This document shows positions 1 to 7,590 of a stretch of DNA of 15,427 bases, piece by piece (the first letter of the stretch is position 1; the number at the start of each line of letters is the position of its first letter). The position numbers and the translations under genes were made by a program. The notes beneath the pieces were generated by a model. The model had not been told where the DNA came from. It saw only the letters and a program-made list of their open reading frames with translations, and made no database searches. The DNA is from Sporodiniella umbellata (lineage: Eukaryota > Mucoromycota > Mucoromycetes > Mucorales > Rhizopodaceae): NCBI GenBank assembly GCA_025677835.1, contig JAIXMR010000190.1, positions 1 to 15,427 of the forward strand. Reading direction: 5' to 3'.

Positions 1-55
1 ACATAAAGAAAAGAGCCAACAACAAAGAAAATCAAAAGTAAAGACTAAAAAATAC

Positions 56-87
<32 letters not shown>

Positions 88-319
88 GAAAATAAAGGGA
101 AAAAACTCGTGGGTCAGAGCTTTTTTGTTGAAACGGAGTTTGTTGAAAACGTGCAAAAGAAAAAGAGAGAATAAATAAAAGTCGATCTTTTCAAGCGTTT
201 GAGAAAAAAGATTATTTGTATTTCCTTGCACTCTCTTTTCGAATGTTTCTGCCACTGACAATAAAATGAAACGAAAGCCCCTTTGAGGGTAGACTAGGTT
301 GGATGGATGTAAACATGCA

Positions 320-370
<51 letters not shown>
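320..370. repeat. (AAT)17 trinucleotide microsatellite
   Basis: This is a perfect array of 17 AAT units without interruption. It lies far from any supported exon. Read as protein it gives poly-Asn on the plus strand and poly-Ile on the minus strand, which produces spurious short ORFs. Confidence 0.95.
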
Positions 371-373
<3 letters not shown>

Positions 374-1184
374 GGTTGTTTTAGATTGACACTTTGTGTA
401 CACAATAGATTAGACAGACTTGGTGATTTTCGTCCACGTTGTTACTCCGTTACTCTGTCAGACGCACTCCCTTTTTTGGAGCCAGCGTGTCTCTAGCGTG
501 TTGTTGTTGGTCTGCATCACTCTTCCCAAACACACATACACATCAGGATAGTCTCTAGACAAAGAAATTCCCCTAGGCAAATAAGTAAACAAATAATAAT
601 AACAAATAATAATAAACAAAACAGGAGTAAGTTACACGATGTACACGCACTCCATTTAGCAGCCTATTTTGGACACACTGTCAGATGTGGCGTTGTGTTT
701 CTCTTCTGAAGCAAAGGCTAGAACTACCCAAGCTCTTGATTCAGCGTGCTGGAGGATGTAGCGTGAGGGATAGATAAAGAGGTTGTGTTGAACCTTAAAC
801 TTGTTTGTTTATTTTCTTATTCTTGGCTACACAAAGTTTACTACTTGAATAGACAGAAAGGCCCTGTCTTTTAGAGAACATCTACACATTAATCGTTGAT
901 TTTTCTTTCCGAGGTAAAAAAAAAAAAAAAAAAAATATTCTTATTTTCCGTAAAGAAAAAAGTGAATAGACGACATAAAAAGTCTAATAATGACGAGATA
1001 TTCATATCTCATTGTGCGATTGTAAACAAGCTCTCTCTCTCTCTCTCTGAGTTTTTAAAAAAAAAAACAAGGGCAACAAATGATTGGATTTGTCTAGCAA
1101 AAAAAAAAAAAAAAAACAAAAACAGAAAAGTATTTTATGCAGCTTCTGTCGTGTGAGATATCAGATGATTGCCTTTGAATCCAA

Positions 1185-1190
1185 TATAAA
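1185..1190 (+). promoter_or_regulatory. TATA-like element of the protease gene
   Basis: TATAAA lies 76 bp before the protease ATG, after a CCAA and before a T29 run (1200-1228). The spacing suits a core promoter with a short leader containing the T run. Sequence match only. Confidence 0.45.
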
Positions 1191-1197
1191 CGCCGTC

Positions 1198-1233
<36 letters not shown>

Positions 1234-1265
1234 TTATTATTTTATTCATTATCTACGCGCGAAAG

Positions 1266-2662
1266 ATGAAACTTACGGTTGTTGCCAGTACTTTATTGAT
1301 GTGTTGTTTTGTTCAAGCACGACCTTTGTTGGACGAACAAGAATCGATTGCTCCTCTTTACGTCCCAGCCAACGTAGAAACGGTGAACAATGCGTATATT
1401 GTTGTTTTGAAAAACCATTTAGTCAGCCAAGAGCTTCAAGCACATGCTGAATGGATAGAGGCTCTGGTGTCTTCCAACCAAAAAGACTACCATGAATGGT
1501 TAAATGAAGCATGGGATGCACACGGTATTGATCATGTGTACGATACGCCTCATATCAAGGGCTACTCGGGGCGTTTTGATGAAGGAATGTTGGCTGCGAT
1601 TCGAGAGTCAGACGATGTAAGAGGGTTATGTGTTGGGTTGCTGCGCGGTTATTGATTGAGATTGATTAGGTTGATTATGTTGAAAAAGACTCGCTGGTGT
1701 TTGCAAACGAGCTACAGCGCAACGCTCCCTGGGGTTTGGCTCGAGTGTCTCATAAGAAAAAGTTGAGCTTCAAGAACTACAAGGAATACGAGCACGATCC
1801 TGAAGGTGGCGAGGGTGTGAAGGTGTACGTGATTGACACTGGCATCAATGTGGATCACGTGGACTTTGAGGGTCGAGCGATCTGGGGCCATACCGTGCCC
1901 CGTGGTGATGTGGATGAAGACGGCAATGGCCATGGTTCTCACTGTGCAGGTACGATTGCAGGCAAACGCTATGGTATTGCCAAAAAGGCTCACCCGGTGG
2001 CTGTCAAGGTCTTGCGGTCGAACGGCTCTGGCTCGATGAGTGACGTGATCAAGGGCGTGGACTGGGCTACGTCTGAGCATGTCCGTGAAAAGAAGGCTGC
2101 GGAGACCACCCGCCAAAAATACAAGGGGGCGGTGGCCAACATGAGTTTGGGCGGTGGTCCGTCACCTTCGCTTGATCGTTTTGTGAACGGCGCTGTTCGA
2201 GAGGGTATCGTGTTTAGTGTTGCTGCCGGTAATGAAAACGCAGACGCCTGCTATTCCTCTCCTGCCGCTGCCGAACTGGCTATTACTGTAGGCGCTTCTA
2301 ACCTACAGGACCGTAGGGCCTATTTCTCCAACTATGGCGAATGTGTAGATGTGTTTGCTCCTGGTCAGGATATCGAATCTGTCTGGCGTGGAAACAAGTA
2401 TGCCACCAACACCATCTCGGGTACTTCCATGGCCGCACCTCATGTGGCCGGGCTTGCCGCTTACCTCCTGAGTCTCGAAAAAGAGCCCGTGACGGCAAAG
2501 GAAATCAAAGACAAGATTCTTTCCACTGCTAGCAAAGGCTTGCTTTCCAATATTCCCCCAAAAACACCCAATCTGCTCATCAACATTGCCCCGGCTACTA
2601 ACGACGATCGTCTCTGGCCTGGTTTCGATCATGTCCTGAAGGACTTCTTTGGCGATATCTAA
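1266..2662 (+). CDS. cerevisin/proteinase K-like subtilase (S8A) with I9 propeptide
   Basis: Secretory-pathway serine endopeptidase of 447 aa from two exons, 1266-1616 and 1670-2662, joined in phase 0 across a 53-nt GT-AG intron (gtaaga...gattag). A signal peptide (residues 1 to about 18, ending FVQA) is followed by an inhibitor I9 propeptide (about residues 42-127, starting AYIVVLK), then the peptidase S8 domain. Catalytic residues are visible: Asp173 (VIDTG), His205 (GHGSHCAGT), oxyanion Asn305 (AAGNEN) and Ser370 (GTSMAAPHVAG). The segment DRRAYFSNYGECVDVFAPG resembles fungal vacuolar cerevisin (Prb1) more than bacterial subtilisins. The splice restores SDD-VDYVEKDS, the propeptide end typical of the family. 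After the S8 domain comes a tail of about 30 aa ending FFGDI, with no GPI signal or membrane segment. Vacuolar versus extracellular destination cannot be decided here. Confidence 0.95.
1617..1669 (+). other. intron of the protease gene, at the propeptide end
   Basis: This 53-nt GT-AG intron is not a multiple of three. Read through, it gives 12 foreign residues and a stop, so an unspliced transcript would encode only the signal peptide and I9 propeptide (129 aa). Removing it restores the conserved propeptide-to-protease junction. Confidence 0.9.
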
Positions 2663-2729
2663 AAAAAAAAAAAAAAAAAAAATGCCTTTTTATTTTCATT
2701 CTTACATTTTGCTTTACTTCTGTCACATG

Positions 2730-2735
2730 AATAAA
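2730..2735 (+). terminator. poly(A) signal AATAAA, protease gene
   Basis: A canonical AATAAA hexamer lies 67 nt after the protease stop codon and is the first one downstream. It is a likely 3' end signal by position. Confidence 0.5.
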
Positions 2736-2980
2736 CACATCCTCTTTTAAACTCTCCTTGAAACGTAGCGTACCATTTTGTGTTACATCCATCAAAATGG
2801 CTTCTTTTTCTACATTTTTACTTTTTTAGGCAAAAAGGTCATTTTATACACAGCTTTTTTTTTTTTTTAGATATGCAGAAAATTTAAAAGCAGGTTTCAA
2901 ATTAGGGATAACTTTTTTTTTTTTTTTTTTTTTTGGCAGCCAAAGTTTTTAAAAGACTCTTTTTGTATTTGGCAAGTATT

Positions 2981-2994
2981 CCAATCTATATTGG
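2981..2994. promoter_or_regulatory. CCAAT inverted repeat upstream of the transporter
   Basis: CCAAT and ATTGG face each other with a 4-nt spacer, 54 bp upstream of the TATA box and about 115 bp upstream of the ATG. CCAAT is the recognition core of the HAP/NF-Y complex. The position suits a fungal upstream activating element, but function is inferred from sequence only. Confidence 0.4.
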
Positions 2995-3047
2995 GCTATG
3001 CCTTACAATTGATTAAGATTTATTGTTAAACATTTTTCCTTTTCTTC

Positions 3048-3054
3048 TATAAAA
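3048..3054 (+). promoter_or_regulatory. TATA box of the DASS transporter gene
   Basis: TATAAAA follows a pyrimidine-rich stretch and lies 55 nt before the ATG at 3109. This leaves room for a start site and a leader of roughly 25-30 nt, which is pyrimidine-rich. Confidence 0.6.
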
Positions 3055-3108
3055 AGAGACAAGGTTCTGCTATGTTCCTTTTTCTTTTTCTTTCTATCAA
3101 CACTTGCA

Positions 3109-4280
3109 ATGAATTCAATAGAACCTATAGAAGAACGAACACCTCTACTGCCCTATCATTCAACTCAAAGGCGCTCTGTTTATTGTAATCCGTCTTTGAG
3201 CCACATCCCATCTCTTGTGCCAAACCTCACAATGTTTGTTTGCTAGATACCTTTTGCCAGAAAATACAAACACTGCTTTTATTTCAACTCTTGCCATCTG
3301 TTCTGATAGGATGCTGCGTCTGGTGGGGTCTAAACCCCACGGAAGACTTGACACCGACAGCAATTCGGCTACTGTCGGTTTTTATTAGGTAAGCAGCCTT
3401 AGAAAGCATGGGACCTTGACTGTTTTTGAAAGTTGTATTATAGCCTTGTTATCCACTTCGATCAATATATCGGTGGTGGTCTTGATTGCCTTGACGTTTC
3501 TTTCCTTGACACAATCGTTCCAATGTTACGATCAGACGAACAGCATCAGCGTAGAATGTCGGTTGTGTGGTCAGCTGGACCCAAGGACTGGGCTTGTTTA
3601 CGCCTGCCAACCTTCGGACGCCTTTGAACGTTCGCTGGCAGGTTTCTCCAGTACAGTGGTCTGGTTGATTTTCGCTGCTTTTCATCTCGGAAAGGCCGTC
3701 CAGCTGACTGGGTTGGGCAAACGAACCTCACTTTGGATGATCCGATCATTTGGAAAACACATCATTGGACTTGCTTATGCTATTCTATTCTCAGGTTCGT
3801 TTTCTCTTTATTTCAACAGGAGCTGATCCATCTCTTTTAGAGCTTGTCCTGGCACCTTTTGTTCCCAGTAACACAGCCCGTGGTGGTGGCATTCTTTTGC
3901 CCGTAGTGCAATCCATCGCCTCTAGCCTAGGATCCACACCCGAGATAAACCCCAAGATGGGTGGTTACCTCATGTTGGTCGGTGCACACGCCAACCTACT
4001 GTCTTCATCCATGTACCTGACCGGAATGGCAGCAAGCCCTATCTTACTCGATAAAGCCAACCGACTTTTCCCCGGCTTGCATTTTGATTTCATGACCTGG
4101 CTCATAGGAAGTATCGTGCCAGTCATGGTCTGCGCCTTGTTACTACCTTACCTTTTGGCAAGGGCATGTGGGGTCCTCAGTCAAATGTCTGTAAAAGAGT
4201 CAGAAAGACACGAGGTAGTCGATCATGCTAAAAGACAACTCAACGACATGGGCGCCATGACTTGCAAAGAATGGGTAAGC

Positions 4281-4313
<33 letters not shown>

Positions 4314-5073
4314 AAATCTTCTCATCCAAGCCAACTAGCAATTATGCTGTATTCTTTTGTCTTGTCTCGTCTTGTGGTCTACCTCTGCCTATACTGAAAT
4401 TGACTCTACTCTGGTGGCTCTTTTGGGAGTAGCTCTTTTGATTGTACTGCAGACCATAGAATGGAAAGATATCGTCAGTAATACACATGCTGTAAGCAAA
4501 CTTTCTATGATAATGATTTGTTATTCACACACTTTCTCTCTCTCTCTCTCTCTCTCTTCTTTACAGTGGGAATCGATATTCTGGCTGGGCGGCTTTATTA
4601 CAATCGCTACACAGCTTTCAGAAGCAGGAGCTTCTACATACCTGGGCAGCCAAATCTCGCTTGCTGTAGCCCATTTTCACCTCCCGGTGATTCCTACACT
4701 TGCTATCGCCTACTTTCTTACTTCCTTCCTTTTCTCTTCCTTGACAGCCCATACGGTTGCCTTTGTGGGCACGTTCCTGGATGCTGGTCATAGCTTGGGA
4801 GCAAACCCCATGTTACTCACCTGCCTTTTAGCTTATTTCGGTGCCCTCGGTGGTTGCATGGTAAGCGTCTTTGTTGATTTTACACATAGGTCAAATGACT
4901 TAATCATACAAATATAGACAAATTACTCCACAGGCGCCTTTGCCATGTATTTCACTCCAGGCTACGTCTCTCGTAATCAATGGTTTCTCATCGGTATTCA
5001 ACTGGCCTTGTTTTATATCTTTATTTATTTCACTATCGGTTACAGTTGGTGGACCTTTTTAGGTTGGAACTAA
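3109..5073 (+). CDS. DASS/SLC13-type dicarboxylate (2-oxoglutarate/malate-like) transporter
   Basis: Polytopic carrier of 538 aa. Exons: 3109-3184, 3247-3388, 3433-3794, 3841-4274, 4339-4491, 4567-4860, 4918-5073; every join keeps phase and family continuity. The fold matches the divalent-anion:Na+ symporter family, closest in pattern to bacterial and plastid 2-oxoglutarate/malate translocators. Visible landmarks are VVWLIFAAFHLGKA, APFVPSNTARGGG (first substrate/Na+ signature, Ser203-Asn204-Thr205), MGAMTCKEW, VALLGVALL, and the second signature TNYSTGAF (Thr488 onward) followed by YFTPGYV. The N-terminus (about residues 1-30) is cytosolic-looking and carries ERTPLL, an acidic dileucine motif. 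An insertion at about residues 103-135 has four Cys. I used the 3432 acceptor for exon 3 because 3443 breaks the frame. The substrate is not decidable from sequence; dicarboxylates or sulfate are possible. Confidence 0.93.
4282..4312 (+). repeat. A31 homopolymer inside transporter intron 4
   Basis: An uninterrupted run of 31 A starts 7 nt after the 5' splice site of the 64-nt intron 4275-4338. It makes up about half the intron. The exact length is the kind of value sequencing errors affect. Confidence 0.9.
4534..4558 (+). repeat. (TC)n tract acting as polypyrimidine tract, transporter intron 5
   Basis: A TC dinucleotide array ends a few bases before the acceptor at 4566 (ctttacag). It occupies the expected polypyrimidine-tract position of the 75-nt intron 4492-4566. 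Confidence 0.85.
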
Positions 5074-5078
5074 AAACC

Positions 5079-5084
5079 AATAAA
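5079..5084 (+). terminator. poly(A) signal AATAAA, transporter gene
   Basis: AATAAA lies 6 nt after the transporter stop codon and is the only canonical hexamer close by. It implies a very short 3' UTR. Confidence 0.55.
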
Positions 5085-5269
5085 GACATCAATAGAAAAT
5101 AACTTTATAATTTTCCTGCTCTCCCAAAAAAAAAAAAAAGAAATCATATTATTTAATTCATGTCTTGGATCCTTAAAACTGCATCTTTTAAATATACAAA
5201 GACTAGCTCTAGACTAAAAAGAAAGTACTCCTTTTTTTTTTTTGATAAGATATCCATTACCTGTGATCT

Positions 5270-5277
5270 AACCGGTT
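5270..5277. promoter_or_regulatory. AACCGGTT palindrome in the PFK-2 upstream region
   Basis: This perfect 8-bp palindrome lies 110 bp before the PFK-2 ATG. It equals the core site described for Grainyhead/CP2-type factors, which occur in some fungi. No functional evidence is available from sequence. Confidence 0.3.
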
Positions 5278-5386
5278 GTAAGTCCGCTGCAAGGCGTGCA
5301 TTCTGTTGTTTAATTATTATTTTTTTTTTTTTTGTAATCTATCTTTTTTTTTTTTTTTTTTTTTTTTTGGTCATATCCAAATTATC

Positions 5387-6677
5387 ATGGCTGCTCAGTT
5401 ATATGAAACCACCAGCGGCCGTTTATTTCATGCAGGTGCAGTAGCTGTTATTACTGTTGGGTACATAGATAAAAATAGCTAGAGAGTAGGGAGTCTAAAA
5501 GGCTTATTGTTCAGTTTACCTGCACGCGGAAAAACACATGCCTCACGATCCTTGTGTCGCTACATGCGATGGTTGGGTGTATCAACCAAAGTATTCAGCG
5601 TTGGAAACTATCGTAGAGAACACTTGGGCAGTCTTTCAGTAGACTTGTTTGACCCTAGTAAGAAAGAAGTCAGCCCGGAAGAATCAAAATGACTGACAGT
5701 GATTAGATAACGAGGAAGCGGCTCGTACTCGCTTAAAAGTGGCAGATAAATGTCTCCAAGACCTTATATCTTGGCTGCAAACAGGTGGCGGTCAAGTAGG
5801 CATCTTTGACGGAAACAATGTGACTGAAGCAAGAAGAAAGGAGATACACGATGTTTTGATAGCTAACGATATTCATGTAACTATTCTCACTTTTAGACAT
5901 TTTTTTTTAAAAAAAAAAAAGCAATAGACTTATTTCAATGATAGCCTTTATTCTTGGAATTCATATGTAATGATCCAGAAATCATTCTTGCTAATATCCG
6001 AAGTGTCAAAATATCATCACCTGATGTAAGCACACACACACACACACACACACACACAGATCTCACTAAAAAAATCAACACGTCTCATTTACTTGCATTT
6101 TTAGTACGTGGGTTGGAACCCTGAAGAAGCTCTGGACGATTACAAGGTAAACTAGGGTTTTAAAAGTACACTGTATCAATACGTTCTTAGCGACGAATCA
6201 AACAACATGAGGAAAATTATGAGACAATCACAGATACATCCCTTCCTTTTGTTAAAAATATGAATGCAGGCGAGCAATTTATTGTCAATAATGTGATCGG
6301 TTATCTTCAGGTAAAGCAAAGAAGTTCTATTCATTTTCTTAGATTGTTATTAAAAAAAAAAACTCACCTTTTTTCAAGTCGCGTATTGTTTATTATCTGA
6401 TGAATCTTCATATCCAACGACGCACTATTTACTTTGCTCGAGTAAAAATACACATACAAAAGGAATTCATAGCTTACTTTGTTTATAGTCTGCACCTTCT
6501 TTAAATGACAATTCGTACAAAGCAGATGCTAACCTTTCAGATGAAGGAAAAGAATATGCAGAGAAATTGAAGGATTTTATGTTGTCTTATCATGAAAAGA
6601 AGAACGCTAGCTTAGCTTCAGGAGATCAACGTCTTTTGAGTGTATGTGAAAGGTTGTTAAACCAGCTATTTACATTG

Positions 6678-6708
<31 letters not shown>

Positions 6709-7278
6709 AGGTTTGGACTTCGACACAAAAAAAAGATTTAGAGACTGCCCTTCCTTTTGTTAAAGAGCATATCGCAGTCAGACAACAATCGGTTTTGAAC
6801 CAGCTGAACCCTGGCGAATCGGACGGCTTCACAGAAACCGAGCTACAAGAAAAGTACAAAGAGGATTTCGAAAAGGCTTCTGAAAACCCCTACCGTCACC
6901 GATACCCTCGTGCTGAAGTAAATATAGATATGTGTATATATACGTTGCTGACTTTATCCCTCCCTCTCTTAGTCTTATCATGATCTGGCTGTTCGATTGG
7001 AATCAGTAATCATGGAACTTGAAAGAGAAAAACATGATTTGTTGATCATAGCGCATGAATCTGTCTTGCGTTGCCTGTACGCTTATCTGTTCGATAGACC
7101 CGCAAATGTAATACAGACTTTAGATATCAGGAACTTGACTTACTGACTCTCTCCTTTTTTTTTATATATATATATATATATACAGGACATTCCGAATATC
7201 AAAATCCCTCGTTCATGCCTCATCGAAATCACACCTACTGCTTATGGTTCCAAAGAAGCATGTGTTGAATTTCAATAA
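5387..7278 (+). CDS. PFKFB: 6-phosphofructo-2-kinase with degenerate fructose-2,6-bisphosphatase domain
   Basis: Cytosolic enzyme making fructose-2,6-bisphosphate from fructose-6-phosphate and ATP, the regulator of glycolysis versus gluconeogenesis. It has 426 aa in eleven exons: 5387-5460, 5515-5657, 5707-5876, 5945-6025, 6105-6146, 6191-6310, 6379-6441, 6489-6641, 6711-6917, 6973-7107, 7186-7278. The kinase half (about 20-215) has the Walker A motif GLPARGKT (Gly25-Thr32), KVFSVGNYRR, FDGNN (Asp107) and SSPDYVGWNPEEA. The histidine-phosphatase-fold half follows SRIVYYLMNLHIQRR. It keeps Arg231, Asn in SLND, and His379 (AHESVLRC). It lacks the phospho-acceptor His: the expected RHGES is RSAPS, with Ser232. 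Lys290 sits where an active-site Arg is expected (VWTSTQKK), and SDGF (319-322) replaces the acidic CEEM-type motif. Kinase activity is likely; phosphatase activity is unlikely. The N-terminus is short for a fungal PFK-2. Confidence 0.95.
6031..6058 (+). repeat. (CA)14 microsatellite in PFK-2 intron 4
   Basis: A perfect CA array begins 5 nt after the donor of the 79-nt intron 6026-6104. CA repeats in introns can bind splicing regulators in animals; here this is only a possibility. Confidence 0.93.
6681..6708 (+). repeat. T28 run abutting a 3' splice site, PFK-2 intron 8
   Basis: Twenty-eight consecutive T are followed directly by AG (6709-6710), so the run is the whole polypyrimidine tract of the intron 6642-6710. 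Confidence 0.92.
7163..7182 (+). repeat. (TA)10 in PFK-2 intron 10
   Basis: The TA array lies directly before the cag acceptor at 7185 in the 78-nt intron 7108-7185. It separates a CT-rich tract from the splice site. Confidence 0.9.
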
Positions 7279-7279
7279 A
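7274..7279 (+). terminator. AATAAA overlapping the PFK-2 stop codon
   Basis: The last codon CAA, the stop TAA and the next A together spell AATAAA. If it is used as the poly(A) signal, the 3' UTR would be only about 15-30 nt. Confidence 0.4.
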
Positions 7280-7479
7280 CCTTTTAAGTTTGATGCACCC
7301 ATAAGAGTTTGGTGCCCAACTTTTGTAAAGTCATTCTCTATAGAGTTTTTTTTTTTAAAAGGACCTTTCACTTGTTCTATATACATGTAAAAGCCTTTGA
7401 AGGGGCAATGGATAGAAAACGCATTGCTATATAACATTGAGTTGGACTTGGATTAATACGATTCAACTGGATATATACA

Positions 7480-7485
7480 TTTATT
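7480..7485 (-). terminator. poly(A) signal AATAAA (minus strand), Myb gene
   Basis: On the minus strand this reads AATAAA about 105 nt downstream of the Myb stop codon, in the gene-free gap. Confidence 0.45.
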
Positions 7486-7521
7486 AATCTATTTCTATCC
7501 TGAAAACGTGTAGACTTTTGG

Positions 7522-7554
<33 letters not shown>
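7522..7554. repeat. compound (TA)n(GT)7 microsatellite
   Basis: Nineteen nt of alternating TA run directly into seven GT units. It lies in the 3' UTR/intergenic zone of the Myb gene. Alternating purine-pyrimidine tracts of this kind can adopt non-B structures. Confidence 0.92.
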
Positions 7555-7590
7555 ATGTATGTTTGATATAAGGGTGATACCAATGCTATG

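Larger units (their letters stand above)
1..1265. other. gene-free AT-rich stretch with simple repeats
   Basis: I find no convincing coding exon, tRNA or mobile element on either strand here. The stretch holds T9A19 (56-83), an (AAT)17 array (320-370), a broken AAT cluster around 590-615, A20 (916-935), (CT)9 (1031-1048), A11 (1057-1067), A18 (1099-1116) and T29 (1200-1228). Short reading frames in it consist mostly of repeat-encoded Asn, Ile or Lys. The last 100 bp or so is presumably the promoter and 5' UTR of the protease gene. The far left could hold the UTR of a gene outside the window, but nothing proves it. Confidence 0.6.
2663..3108. other. intergenic region between protease and DASS carrier
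   Basis: I see no gene here. An A22 run (2661-2682) overlaps the protease stop codon. Further on are an AATAAA (2730-2735), T14 (2855-2868), T22 (2913-2934), a CCAAT/ATTGG inverted repeat (2981-2994) and a TATA box (3048-3054). The right half reads as the promoter of the transporter gene. Confidence 0.65.
5074..5386. other. intergenic region between DASS carrier and PFK-2
   Basis: No gene is supported here. An AATAAA (5079-5084) starts 6 nt after the transporter stop. The rest is presumably the PFK-2 promoter. It has an A13 run near 5127, an AACCGGTT palindrome (5270-5277) and T runs including T25 (5344-5368) just before the ATG at 5387. A 94-aa frame across it is mostly repeat-encoded Phe and is not credible. 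Confidence 0.6.
7279..7590. other. convergent intergenic region, PFK-2 and Myb gene 3' ends
   Basis: No gene is seen here. The region lies between two stop codons facing each other and should hold both 3' UTRs. A TTTATT (7480-7485) is an AATAAA for the minus-strand gene. A compound microsatellite of TA (7522-7540) followed by (GT)7 (7541-7554) lies close to the Myb stop. Confidence 0.7.

Noticed and set aside
212..496. Reading frames with poly-Ile or poly-Asn on both strands
   Set aside because: They are the (AAT)17 microsatellite read in two directions, with no conserved flanks and no splice-supported extension.
1712..2116. 134-aa open frame on the minus strand within the protease exon
   Set aside because: It lies wholly opposite well-conserved S8 domain sequence, has no family features, and is explained by the GC-rich codon use of the sense gene.
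2661..2682. A22 right after the protease stop, as if a reverse-transcribed mRNA had been inserted
   Set aside because: The gene still has its intron, no target-site duplication is visible, and A/T runs of this size occur throughout the window, including within introns.
3389..3443. Transporter intron 2 ending at the tag of 3441-3443
   Set aside because: That acceptor leaves exon 3 out of frame with the conserved membrane segment. The AG at 3431-3432 keeps the frame and adds the SCIIA residues that the family alignment expects.
5160..5444. 94-aa frame upstream of and into PFK-2 exon 1 as an alternative first exon
   Set aside because: It is largely Phe encoded by T runs, in a different frame from the kinase, and the ATG at 5387 already gives a sensible N-terminus in phase.
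6442..6488. A hidden alternative splice that would restore an RHG motif in the phosphatase half of PFK-2
   Set aside because: The other AG in the intron gives a different frame, and retention of the 47-nt intron shifts frame and stops, so no RHG can be made.
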